Below are positions 16,895 through 24,955 of a stretch of 64,000 nt of DNA, in pieces (positions within the stretch are counted from its first letter, which is position 1; each line of letters opens with the position of its first letter). The translations under genes were made by a program, and so were the position numbers. Source of the DNA: Nostoc punctiforme NIES-2108 (GTDB lineage Bacteria; Cyanobacteriota; Cyanobacteriia; Cyanobacteriales; Nostocaceae); assembly GCA_003326195.1 (NCBI GenBank), contig LXQE01000150.1, forward strand, positions 145,485 to 209,484, in the 5' to 3' direction. Under the pieces are notes generated by a model, which was not told where the DNA came from, ran no database searches, and saw only the letters and a list, made by a program, of their open reading frames with translations.

Positions 16895-16951
16895 AAAGCC
16901 TCCTGTTAATTACTACGTAACGCCTTATTCGCAGATTGTGTTATGTCACAC

Positions 16952-17041
16952 ACAATACGCTTGGGTTAAGGGTTATTGGTGTAGATGATTGGTCTTTCAA
17001 GACGCGATAAATCGCGTCTCTACAATCTGGGTTTTGGGCTT
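16952..17041 (+). repeat. dispersed GACGCGATAAATCGCGTC element (copy)
   Basis: Starts ACAATACGCTTGGGTTAAGG, continues through ATTGGTCTTTCAAGACGCG and the palindrome to GGGTTTTGGG. Its left half is almost identical over 60 bp to 55217-55280. The rest of the gap to 17194 holds a T/C-rich stretch and a HIP1 site but no credible gene. Confidence 0.85.
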
Positions 17042-17194
17042 ATCCGATCGGACATGATATTATTTTATTTGCTGTTGATCCCACTTCTACTCTTATTACT
17101 CCGTTGCGACGCAAGCAGTTTGTTTGACGAGCGATCGCACTGCCTCGACAAACTACACATTGCTTGTAAATCTGCTAGATAACTAGTGAGATAA

Positions 17195-18871
17195 TTACGG
17201 TAAAACAAATATTTTAGCTGTATAGCTTGGCAAGTCAGTCACGAAACCATCCTCTCCAGATTTCGCTTCCTGATTACTAACCCAATCTCGCCAATACTCA
17301 GCAGTTGGGAAGCCTGAAATTTTATATTGATTTAGATTTTGACCGGAGAAATTTACCACGACGACGATATGAGAATTCTGCTCATCCCAACGGGTGTAAG
17401 CCAGCACTTTCTCAGCTGCATTTTCGTAGAAAAACTTAATATTGTCACTTTGCAAAGCTGGAGTTTGCTGGCGTAGAGCAATCAGCTTTTGATAATACTC
17501 AAATAAATCATGATTCTGGTCGCTTGACAATAAAGACCAATTAATCTTGCGCGGCTTAGTCACATCTTCGCTTTTTTGCTGGTATTCGCCAAACTCTTCT
17601 CCCATCCACAGCATCGGTATACCCATTGCTGTCATTAACAAAGCAGCAGCTAACTTGGCTCGTTCAAATGCGGCTGTGTCAAAGATGCCGCAATTGCCTA
17701 ATTCTCGTAATACACGTTCGCGATCGTGGGTTGCCAAATAATTAATTACATTGGTTGCGATCGCATAACCCTGTTGTTTGGGATCTAAAATCTGCTTGAG
17801 TTGTTCTAATTCAAATGATTTCCCACAAATATATGGAACTATAAAGTAGCGAAAACTCTCATGCCAACAAGCATCTAATGGGCCATCTGGCTGGACTACA
17901 GTGTTTGTATCGGGAATGTGTTCAGCAATGTTGTAAAACTGTTTGGGCGCAGCATGGTTTTTCGCTTCCTTAGTCAGCCAGTTGAGAAATTCAAAGTTAG
18001 CCAATTGCCGCACTGCATCAAAGCGAATTCCATCAATGTGATACTCCTGAATCCAAAATTTTACCACATCGCCGATGTATTCCCATGCAGGTTTAATATT
18101 TAAGTTTTTGTCGTGATTATCATAGTTAAACTCTGGTCCCCAGTAATTATCTGGGTCTTCAGGATAATGCTTGTGTTCGTAATACCAGTAATTTCTGTCA
18201 ATTAGGATTAAAGGGCATTCTTCATCTGTGTGGTTATAAATTCCATCCATAAAGACGCGAATGCCTCTACCATGACACTCGTCAATTAATCGCTTTAAAT
18301 CTTCTGTTGAACCGTAACTAGATTCTGTAGCAAAGAAGTGGCGAACTTTATAGCCCCAGTTATAATCACCAGGGTACTCATTAACTGGCATTAATTCAAT
18401 TGCATTAATTCCCAATTCACAAAGATAATCTAACTTAGCAATTATCCCTAAATATTTGCCTTTCTCGTTAGAGTCAACTTCATCACCAGTAAAATCGGCA
18501 ACGTGCATTTCGTATATGACTAATTCCCGATTGTCAGGCAACGGTATCTCATCGTGTTGCCAAATGTAAATATCAACAACGCGTTGACCGTCTTGAATGC
18601 TTACTATGCTGTATTTTTCTGTTTCATTAACATCTGTTGCTTTAGGATCAATGACATCTATCCATTCATCAAGTGCAAAACTTGGGCTTTTAGTTTGAAT
18701 ACGAAATTTATATTGATAAACGCCGTCTTCCAGTTTGATTTTGGTGCGAAAATAACCATCTTCACTTTTTGACATGGGAATTTCTTTCCAATCTGAAAAA
18801 GACCCAATTAAAGATGCTCCTTTGTTACGAGGAGCAAATAATGTAAATTCAGTTAAATTTGCCATTTTCAC
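17195..18871 (-). CDS. GH13 alpha-glucan-active enzyme with N-terminal CBM48-like domain
   Basis: 558 residues. Residues 5-105 are an immunoglobulin-like CBM48/isoamylase-N module (GSFSDWKEIPM). The GH13 barrel follows with conserved regions MDGIYNHT (208-215), DGIRFDAVR (nucleophile Asp285), NIAEH (acid/base Glu317) and a final His382-Asp383 (THD rather than the usual NHD). The architecture fits branching/debranching or maltooligosyl-type hydrolases acting on glycogen. The exact linkage specificity cannot be told. A second Met at residue 3 is an alternative start. It is monocistronic. Confidence 0.87.
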   Translation of the reverse strand: MKMANLTEFTLFAPRNKGASLIGSFSDWKEIPMSKSEDGYFRTKIKLEDGVYQYKFRIQTKSPSFALDEWIDVIDPKATDVNETEKYSIVSIQDGQRVVDIYIWQHDEIPLPDNRELVIYEMHVADFTGDEVDSNEKGKYLGIIAKLDYLCELGINAIELMPVNEYPGDYNWGYKVRHFFATESSYGSTEDLKRLIDECHGRGIRVFMDGIYNHTDEECPLILIDRNYWYYEHKHYPEDPDNYWGPEFNYDNHDKNLNIKPAWEYIGDVVKFWIQEYHIDGIRFDAVRQLANFEFLNWLTKEAKNHAAPKQFYNIAEHIPDTNTVVQPDGPLDACWHESFRYFIVPYICGKSFELEQLKQILDPKQQGYAIATNVINYLATHDRERVLRELGNCGIFDTAAFERAKLAAALLMTAMGIPMLWMGEEFGEYQQKSEDVTKPRKINWSLLSSDQNHDLFEYYQKLIALRQQTPALQSDNIKFFYENAAEKVLAYTRWDEQNSHIVVVVNFSGQNLNQYKISGFPTAEYWRDWVSNQEAKSGEDGFVTDLPSYTAKIFVLP

Positions 18872-19020
18872 ACGTTTAAATTTTAGCTAGTTATAGTCAC
18901 TAAAATTATTGTGTAATATAAAAGAGTTTGCAGCTTCTTTCTTAAGTATTATCAATATTTTCCTAATATGCTGGACTTCAACCAGATATTGCGATCGCTA
19001 TGATTGTAGGGGTGCAATAA

Positions 19021-19452
19021 CTATTTACCAATATCTTCATTCCAAAGTTCGGGGTTAGTTTCAATAAACTCACTCATCATTTGTTCGCACTCATCAAGAT
19101 TAAGATCAATTACGTCCACACCGTGAGATACCATAAATTCTTTAGCACCAGGAAAAGTTCTAGATTCTCCAGCGATGACTTTTTTAATGCCAAATTGTAC
19201 CACTGCCCCAGCGCACAGGTAACATGGCATTAAAGTTGAATAGAGTGTAGTACCTCTGTAGCTGCCAACTCTCCCAGCATTGCGGAGACAATCGATTTCG
19301 GCGTGGGTAACAGGATCGCCGTCTTGCACGCGTTTATTGTGTCCTCTGCCGAGAATTTTGCCATCCTTGACGAGAACCGAACCAATAGGAATTCCACCTT
19401 CTTGTCTGCCTTGTTTTGCTTCTTGAATTGCAGCTTCCATAAACTCATCCAT
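19021..19452 (-). CDS. yeast-type cytosine deaminase / nucleoside deaminase
   Basis: 143 residues of the zinc cytidine-deaminase fold. Zinc ligands are His50 (H-A-E with catalytic Glu52), Cys77 and Cys80 (MPCYLCAGA). The C-terminal FIETNPELWNEDIG closely recalls the tail of yeast cytosine deaminase, which releases uracil and ammonia from cytosine, rather than TadA. AAGGAGAA lies properly upstream of the ATG. It diverges from the nucleoside hydrolase gene across 14 bp, pointing to joint use in base salvage. Confidence 0.85.
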   Translation of the reverse strand: MDEFMEAAIQEAKQGRQEGGIPIGSVLVKDGKILGRGHNKRVQDGDPVTHAEIDCLRNAGRVGSYRGTTLYSTLMPCYLCAGAVVQFGIKKVIAGESRTFPGAKEFMVSHGVDVIDLNLDECEQMMSEFIETNPELWNEDIGK

Positions 19453-19466
19453 ATAATTCTCCTTTT

Positions 19467-20390
19467 ATGACAAAACAACTTGTATTAATGGATCACGATG
19501 GCGGTGTAGATGATTATCTGGCAACTATGCTGCTGTTGACAATGGATCGTATTGAACTCCTTGGTGTTGTCGTCACTCCAGCAGATTGCTACGTTCAACC
19601 AGCTGTTAGCGCCACACGTAAAATTATAGATTTGATGGGATTTTCTCATATCCCAGTAGCAGAAAGCACTGTGCGCGGGATCAATCCATTTCCTACTCTC
19701 TATCGCCGTGATTCGTTTATCGTTGACCATCTTCCCATTCTCAATCAAAGGGAAACCATCACTACGCCTCTGGTTGCTGAAACAGGTCAAGATTTTATGA
19801 TACAGGTGTTACGGGAGGCATCAAGCCCTGTAACATTGATGGTAACTGGCCCGTTAACGACGGTTGCAGTGGCTTTAGACAAAGCACCAGATATTGAAGC
19901 CAAGATTCACAAAATTGTGTGGATGGGGGGAGCCTTAAATGTTGGTGGCAATGTAGAAAAAAGTCTAGAAGCCGGACAAGATGGTTCTGCCGAATGGAAT
20001 GTTTATTGGGACGCAATTTCAGCCGCGCGGGTATGGCAAACCCAAATTGAAATTATTATGTGTCCTTTGGATTTAACTAACAATGTCCCAGTCACATCAG
20101 AGTTAGTATACAAAATGGGACGACAACGCCACTATCCCATCTCTGATTTAGCCGGACAATGTTATGCACTAGTTATCCCCCAAGATTATTATTTTTGGGA
20201 TGTGCTGGCAACGGCTTATTTGGGACATCCAGAATTTTATCAATTGCGCGAATGGGAAACAGAAATTATCACCACTGGTCTTAGTCAGGGGCGTACTAAA
20301 GTAGTTGTTGGTGGTCGTAAAATTTATGCAATGGATAAAGTAGATAAAGACGCTTTTTATGATTATATTTTACGACAATGGGCAAGATAA
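19467..20390 (+). CDS. inosine-uridine-type nucleoside hydrolase
   Basis: 307 residues. The N-terminal calcium site is MDHDGGVDDYLA (Asp9, Asp11, Asp15, Asp16), the family's D-x-D-x-x-x-D-D. Other blocks are V-T-G-P-L-T-T-V-A, W-M-G-G-A-L-N-V-G-G-N and A-E-W-N-V-Y-W-D, which place the ribose ligands. It splits ribonucleosides to base plus ribose. There is no good purine-rich site before its ATG, and the promoter must lie inside the divergent deaminase gene. Confidence 0.92.
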   Translation: MTKQLVLMDHDGGVDDYLATMLLLTMDRIELLGVVVTPADCYVQPAVSATRKIIDLMGFSHIPVAESTVRGINPFPTLYRRDSFIVDHLPILNQRETITTPLVAETGQDFMIQVLREASSPVTLMVTGPLTTVAVALDKAPDIEAKIHKIVWMGGALNVGGNVEKSLEAGQDGSAEWNVYWDAISAARVWQTQIEIIMCPLDLTNNVPVTSELVYKMGRQRHYPISDLAGQCYALVIPQDYYFWDVLATAYLGHPEFYQLREWETEIITTGLSQGRTKVVVGGRKIYAMDKVDKDAFYDYILRQWAR

Positions 20391-20417
20391 AAACTAAAAA
20401 ATTAGGTGGCGTGGTAC

Positions 20418-20678
20418 TCAAAGTTGTGCCTGTACCACAAAATTCTCAACTTGTCTGATTTGATCCCAATCAATGGCAGCAACCCACAACTTCTCCTCTT
20501 CGGAGAACTGCACCACTCCATCAACTTCCAAATCCTCACTATATACTGTGAGTAATTGCCCATCTTGTAGCTCAATACTTTGATTGGCCAAGTCTTCGAT
20601 TGTACCAATACAGTTCAAACGCAAACGCCCTTCAGCATCAGTATTATGAAAATCTGCAAAAACTCTAGGGGTAATCAT
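20418..20678 (-). CDS. hypothetical small acidic protein, possible orphan immunity protein
   Basis: 86 residues, strongly acidic, predicted mostly beta-strand (R-L-R-L-N-C-I-G-T, S-I-E-L-Q-D-G-Q-L-L-T-V-Y-S). No family is recognised with confidence. Size, acidity and position directly downstream of a remnant of a toxin C-terminal tip (20703-20894) fit the immunity partner of a polymorphic toxin. That role is inference from context; proteins of this type also occur alone in cyanobacteria. Confidence 0.55.
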   Translation of the reverse strand: MITPRVFADFHNTDAEGRLRLNCIGTIEDLANQSIELQDGQLLTVYSEDLEVDGVVQFSEEEKLWVAAIDWDQIRQVENFVVQAQL

Positions 20679-20702
20679 TGTAGGCGATCCAAACTATAAC
20701 TG

Positions 20703-20894
20703 CTATTTTGCTGGATTAGGAACAGTAGGTGTAAAAAGTTGACTAATTTGCTGCGGGTTTAAACCCCTCAATGTTGCATGATTAGCACTTCTACCGGATG
20801 TTCGGATTACATCACCACCTGCTTGGCGAACCTCGCCAACTGTTGTTACACCAATCTGCCCATGAGGAATACTCGATGCCAAATGGCAGAAAGT
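20703..20894 (-). pseudogene. C-terminal fragment of a polymorphic-toxin-like protein
   Basis: A 63-residue frame with no start of its own, closed upstream by TAA and ending at TAG 20703-20705. It reads S-S-I-P-H-G-Q-I-G-V-T-T-V-G-E-V-R-Q-A-G-G-D-V-I, then N-H-A-T-L-R-G-L-N-P-Q-Q and LFTPTVPNPAK. The layout (G-x-I-x-V, A-G-G-x-V, N-H-x-x-x-x-G-L-T-P, L-F-T-P-T-x-x-N-P) is how the extreme C-termini of several secreted toxin proteins end. The rest of the toxin is gone. The small acidic gene just downstream could be its immunity gene. Confidence 0.45.
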
Positions 20895-20948
20895 TTAAAC
20901 CTATCTCTAACATCATTCTTGCTAAAGCCAAAAAAGCTATATTGATTA

Positions 20949-21500
20949 TTAATAAATGATAAAGTTTAAACCCAAGAAGAGAGCCGCTATAGTTCCTGCA
21001 ACAGAAATTTCTCCCTGAATAATTTTATCTAAAACTGATTCTACAGGAATTAATACCACTTCAATTTCTTCTGTAATATCTAGTTGTTGCTCTCCAACTT
21101 TGCTCACATTTTCTGCTAAAAATAAATGTATTTGATTAGTATCTTTACTCGGCTTATCGTACAAAGTTCCGATTTTTTTTAATTCTTGGGGAATATAACC
21201 AGTCTCTTCTCTCAGTTCTCTAATTGCTGCTACTTCTGCACTTTCTTTTGTGGGATCGAAATTACCTGCCGGTAGTTCCAAGAAAAATTCACCTACGGCG
21301 TGTCTATATTGCTGGACAAAAATAATTTCTCTATTACTAGTGATAGGTAAAACCATCGCAACGTCAGGCTTAATACTGACAAAGTAATCATCTATAATTT
21401 TACCATTTGGTAATTCTATTTCATCTTGCCTCACCTGACACCAAGGATTATCTAAAACCATTTTTGATTTTAAAATCTTCCATTTCTTTAAGTTATTCAT
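20949..21500 (-). CDS. Nudix hydrolase, ADP-ribose pyrophosphatase-like
   Basis: 183 residues. The Nudix box is GNFDPTKESAEVAAIREL followed by REETGY, fitting G-x5-E-x7-R-E-U-x-E-E-x-G-U. The preceding Q-Q-Y-R-H-A-V-G and following L-x-P-A-G/Y-D-K-P-S regions match the ADP-ribose pyrophosphatase subgroup. It probably cleaves ADP-ribose or a related nucleotide sugar. The start ATG gives the canonical W-K-I-L-x-S-K opening. It diverges from the epimerase gene. Confidence 0.88.
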   Translation of the reverse strand: MNNLKKWKILKSKMVLDNPWCQVRQDEIELPNGKIIDDYFVSIKPDVAMVLPITSNREIIFVQQYRHAVGEFFLELPAGNFDPTKESAEVAAIRELREETGYIPQELKKIGTLYDKPSKDTNQIHLFLAENVSKVGEQQLDITEEIEVVLIPVESVLDKIIQGEISVAGTIAALFLGLNFIIY

Positions 21501-21630
21501 AAACTAAGTAAAAATAAAATGTATGTATAAAAACTTTGTAATGAATGTAAAAAAGTATAACAGATGCATCCGATAATCTAAACTTTGAACTTACACTGAC
21601 TTTGGCAATATCATAATATGTATAAAAAGT

Positions 21631-22683
21631 ATGCAAATAAATGTAAATTTATTTACTGTAAATAAGAGATTTCCGTTGACCATTAGTCGGGGTACAACGG
21701 CACAGACAACTAATGTATGGGTGAGAATTTCACAGGATGATATCGAAGGTTGGGGGGAAGCATCACCATTTGGTGTGGGTAATCATCGGCAATCAACTGA
21801 TGCAATCAAAGATGCCCTACAGCAAGTTGTGCCTCTGTTACAAACATTCAGCCCCTTACAACGTCAGGAAATTGAGCAAGTTTTAACACAAAACCAAGTT
21901 CCTTCTGCTGCAAGAGCTGCCTTGGATATGGCAGTGCATGACTGGTTGGGTAAGCGCGTAGGTTTACCTTTGTGGCAACTTTGGGGACTCGATCGCAATC
22001 AAATAGTCCCGACTTCAGTCACAATTGGGATTAATTCACCTGAAGGCGCTAGGGCGAGAGCGCGAGACTGGTTACAATTTACCGATGTCCGTCTTTTTAA
22101 GGTGAAGCTAGGTAGCCCAGATGGCATAGATGCAGATCAAAAAATGCTCTTAGCGGTGCGAGAAGAAGCGCCTGAACTAGAATTTTTCGTTGATGCCAAC
22201 GGGGGTTGGAGTTTAGAAGATGCGATCGCAATGTGCAATTGGCTAGCAGATTTGGGTATAAAGTATGTAGAACAGCCATTGCCACGGGGAGAAGAACCAA
22301 GTTTAGCAAAACTCAAAGAACACTCCTCCCTCCCCATCTTTGTCGATGAAAGTTGTTTTACAAGCGCCGATATTCCCGATTTGGCAAATTACGTGGATGG
22401 CATTAATATCAAACTGATGAAATCAGGGGGACTAACAGAGGCAATGCGAATGGTACATACAGCACGAGCATATCGGTTGCAAGTAATGTTCGGTTGCTAT
22501 TCTGACAGTTCGCTAGCTAATACAGCAGCATTACAGCTGGCACCACTAGCTGATTATTTAGATTTAGATAGTCACCTGAATTTAATTGATGACCCTTTTA
22601 CGGGTGCATTGCTAAAAGCAGGAAGAGTTTTGCCAAACGATTTACCAGGCTTGGGAGTACAACACAGTGCGTCTACCACTTAA
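21631..22683 (+). CDS. enolase-superfamily dipeptide epimerase / N-acyl-glutamate racemase (DgcA-like)
   Basis: 350 residues. The muconate-lactonising-enzyme subgroup is clear: FKVKLG with the K-x-K base near 157-159, metal ligands in FVDANGGWS (Asp), VEQPL (Glu) and FVDESCF (Asp), and the second base in INIKLMKSGG. Annotated relatives are L-Ala-D/L-Glu epimerases for peptidoglycan recycling. Together with the overlapping DUF1611 gene this also matches the DgcN-DgcA pair I recall for D-glutamate breakdown, where the racemase acts on N-acetyl-glutamate. The two genes overlap by 17 bases. Confidence 0.87.
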   Translation: MQINVNLFTVNKRFPLTISRGTTAQTTNVWVRISQDDIEGWGEASPFGVGNHRQSTDAIKDALQQVVPLLQTFSPLQRQEIEQVLTQNQVPSAARAALDMAVHDWLGKRVGLPLWQLWGLDRNQIVPTSVTIGINSPEGARARARDWLQFTDVRLFKVKLGSPDGIDADQKMLLAVREEAPELEFFVDANGGWSLEDAIAMCNWLADLGIKYVEQPLPRGEEPSLAKLKEHSSLPIFVDESCFTSADIPDLANYVDGINIKLMKSGGLTEAMRMVHTARAYRLQVMFGCYSDSSLANTAALQLAPLADYLDLDSHLNLIDDPFTGALLKAGRVLPNDLPGLGVQHSASTT

Positions 22684-23713
22684 TCAACGAGTAGCTATCT
22701 TGCTTCATGAGGGGACTATTGGGACTCATGGCAAAACAGGGCTAGCAATTTTACGTTATAGTGAAGCCCCAATCGTAGCCGTAATCGATCGCGAGTGTGC
22801 TGGTAAATCCCTACCAGAATTAACAGGTATCAAGCGTGATGTGCCGATTGTGGCATCGGTAGCCGCAGCCTTAGAGTACAAACCAGAAGTTTTAGTAATT
22901 GGTATTGCCCCTGGAGGTGGTGCTGTACCAGATGATTACTGGCTGGAAATCAAAGACGCTTTAGAAGCGGGAATGTCTTTGGTGAATGGTTTACATACAC
23001 CAATGGCAAGTATCCCAGAATTAAATGCACTGCTCAAACCAGGGCAACTAATTTGGGATGTCCGAAAAGAACCATCTAATATCAGCGTTGCTAGTGGAAT
23101 GGCACGTACCCTTCCGTGCCGGCGGGTGTTGACAGTGGGAACCGACATGGCGATCGGTAAAATGTCAACTAGCCTAGAGTTGCATTGGGCGTCAAAACTG
23201 CGGGGCTGGCGTTCTAAATTCCTCGCCACCGGACAAACTGGGGTAATGTTAGAAGGAGACGGCGTGGCTTTAGATGCCGTGCGGGTAGATTTTGCCGCCG
23301 GTGCTGTGGAACAGATAGTTATGCGCTATGGCAAAAACTACGACATCTTGCATATTGAAGGACAAGGTTCGCTGCTACACCCTGGTTCAACGGCAACTCT
23401 ACCCCTAATCCGTGGTTCGCAACCAACCCAACTAGTTTTGGTACATCGGGCGGGACAAGTTCATGTACGTAATCATCCCCATGTAATCATTCCACCTTTA
23501 CCAGAGGTGATTCGGCTTTATGAAACTGTTGCTAATGCTGGTGGTGCTTTTGGAAGTGTTTCTGTAGTGGGTATAGCGCTGAACACAGCCCATTTAGATG
23601 AGTCTGCGGCTCAGGAAAGCATCGCTCAAACAATAGCAGAAACAGGGCTACCTTGCACCGATGTAGTCCGCTTTGATGCCAATGTGCTGCTAGATGCGGT
23701 GATGAAGAATTAG
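22667..23713 (+). CDS. DUF1611 P-loop protein (DgcN-like, possible D-glutamate N-acetyltransferase)
   Basis: 348 residues from a GTG that overlaps the epimerase end. The N-terminal half is Rossmann-like (AILLHEGTIGTHGKTG, VLVIGIAPGGG). The C-terminal half is the DUF1611 domain with a Walker-A-like GTDMAIGKMST near 158-168 and IEGQGSLLHPGS. I recall that members paired with a racemase were named DgcN and acetylate D-glutamate. The partner order here is the same, so that role is likely but not proven for cyanobacteria. Confidence 0.8.
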   Translation: MRLPLNQRVAILLHEGTIGTHGKTGLAILRYSEAPIVAVIDRECAGKSLPELTGIKRDVPIVASVAAALEYKPEVLVIGIAPGGGAVPDDYWLEIKDALEAGMSLVNGLHTPMASIPELNALLKPGQLIWDVRKEPSNISVASGMARTLPCRRVLTVGTDMAIGKMSTSLELHWASKLRGWRSKFLATGQTGVMLEGDGVALDAVRVDFAAGAVEQIVMRYGKNYDILHIEGQGSLLHPGSTATLPLIRGSQPTQLVLVHRAGQVHVRNHPHVIIPPLPEVIRLYETVANAGGAFGSVSVVGIALNTAHLDESAAQESIAQTIAETGLPCTDVVRFDANVLLDAVMKN

Positions 23714-23835
23714 CGACTGTAGAATACCTTAACCCTGACCAGTTTTAAATTTTGAATTCTCCGAACGCGAACAGCTTCTCTAAGAATTGGGGCTGACTGC
23801 TACGCTAAACTTATAGCACTGAGACACTTGCTGCC

Positions 23836-24504
23836 ATGTCTGTCGCCCAAGATTTAGAAACGTCAGAAAATGTTATATTTCCCCCAGGGGATTTATATAG
23901 TAACGAACCACCTTTGGAAACTGACTTGCATCGGTTGCAAATGACACTACTCATCCAATGTTTGGAGTGGTTGTGGCAAAATCGCCAAGACTTTTACGCA
24001 TCGGGTAATCTCACCATCTACTACAGTCCACGCCAGCGCAAATCAGAAAATTTTCGGGGGCCAGATTTTTTTGTCGTACTGGGAACTGAACGCAAACCCC
24101 GCAAAAGTTGGGTTGTCTGGGAAGAAGATGGCAAATATCCCAATGTAATTATAGAAATTATCTCGGATAGCACAGGTGACACTGATAAAGGCTTAAAAAA
24201 ACAAATTTACCAAGATATATTTCGCACACCAGATTACTTCTGGTTTGACCCGGAAACGTTAGAGTTTTCAGGGTTTCATTTGCTGGATGGTGAATATCAA
24301 CCGCTAGAACAAAATCCCCAAGGCTGGTTATGGAGTCAACAGCTAGGTTTATATGTAGGGGTTGCTCAAGAAAAGTTACGCTTTTACACTCCTGAAGGAG
24401 AACTGCTTCCCACACCCGAAGAAGTGGCACAACAAGAGAAGCAACGCAGCGATCGCTTGGCAGTAAAACTGCGAGAATTAAATATAGATCCAGATACTAT
24501 TTAA
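23836..24504 (+). CDS. Uma2 (DUF820) family restriction endonuclease-like protein
   Basis: 222 residues with the PD-(D/E)xK fold elements of Uma2: G-P-D-F-F-V-V near 76-82, V-I-I-E-I-I-S-D-S-T (near 104-113), D-K-G-L-K-K-Q-I-Y, Y-F-W-F-D-P. Cyanobacteria carry dozens of these with unknown roles. The C-terminus is a charged coiled tail (E-E-V-A-Q-Q-E-K-Q-R). The preceding 120 bp include GAACGCGAACAGCTTCTC repeat fragments. Confidence 0.88.
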   Translation: MSVAQDLETSENVIFPPGDLYSNEPPLETDLHRLQMTLLIQCLEWLWQNRQDFYASGNLTIYYSPRQRKSENFRGPDFFVVLGTERKPRKSWVVWEEDGKYPNVIIEIISDSTGDTDKGLKKQIYQDIFRTPDYFWFDPETLEFSGFHLLDGEYQPLEQNPQGWLWSQQLGLYVGVAQEKLRFYTPEGELLPTPEEVAQQEKQRSDRLAVKLRELNIDPDTI

Positions 24505-24541
24505 CTTCCACGCTGCTTGCTTGTGCCTGTTGGCTCGAATC

Positions 24542-24742
24542 CTATGGATCTTCAGGAAAAACCCATTTTGGCGGTTCTGCCATTTTTTTCCGCAGACGTT
24601 CTTGTGCCAACTCCAGCATTTTGTCTAAAGGAGTCTCCTCAATAAATTTTGCGGCTGACTCTCTAAACTCGATATTGGGGCATTTATCCCCTAAAACACA
24701 CCCGTTAACACAGGCTACAGCGCAGTTAATCTTTTGCTCCAC
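24542..24742 (-). CDS. small Cys-rich conserved protein of unknown function
   Basis: 66 residues. Four cysteines are spaced C7-x3-C11-x3-C15-x5-C21 (INCAVACVNGCVLGDKC), followed by an acidic/basic helix and a W-V-F-P-E-D-P end. The spacing is not that of a standard 2[4Fe-4S] ferredoxin or zinc finger, but metal binding is likely. There is AGGAATG-type ribosome binding upstream. The gene lies alone between Uma2 and mnmE. Confidence 0.6.
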   Translation of the reverse strand: MEQKINCAVACVNGCVLGDKCPNIEFRESAAKFIEETPLDKMLELAQERLRKKMAEPPKWVFPEDP

Positions 24743-24900
24743 AGTACATTCCTCTCTCTAAAAGTTATGAGTTATAAGTTGTGAGTCATGATTTTCATCT
24801 TTAACTCTTCACTCTTAACTCTTTACTATCAGGCATGACCTACAGATAAATTTTACCTTGCCAGTTGGTATCTCATTAGTCTAAATACTCACCATTTAGA

Positions 24901-24926
24901 AACTTATGAGTTATGAGTTATGATTT
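24901..24926. repeat. heptamer tandem repeat (TTATGAG)
   Basis: AACTTATGAGTTATGAGTTA-type heptamers just upstream of mnmE, with related stretches at 24765-24830. They are the same family as the hairpin at 26962-27023. Confidence 0.75.
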
Positions 24927-24955
24927 TTACTCCTCACTCTTAATAAAGGGCGCTC

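Noticed and set aside
16985..17182. 65-codon frame after the DUF1772 gene
   Set aside because: Begins inside a dispersed element; the hydrophobic run is a T/C-rich stretch.
24527..24550. T-loop-like GGCTCGAATCC suggesting a tRNA
   Set aside because: No acceptor or anticodon stem can be drawn around it; it overlaps the end of the Cys-rich gene.
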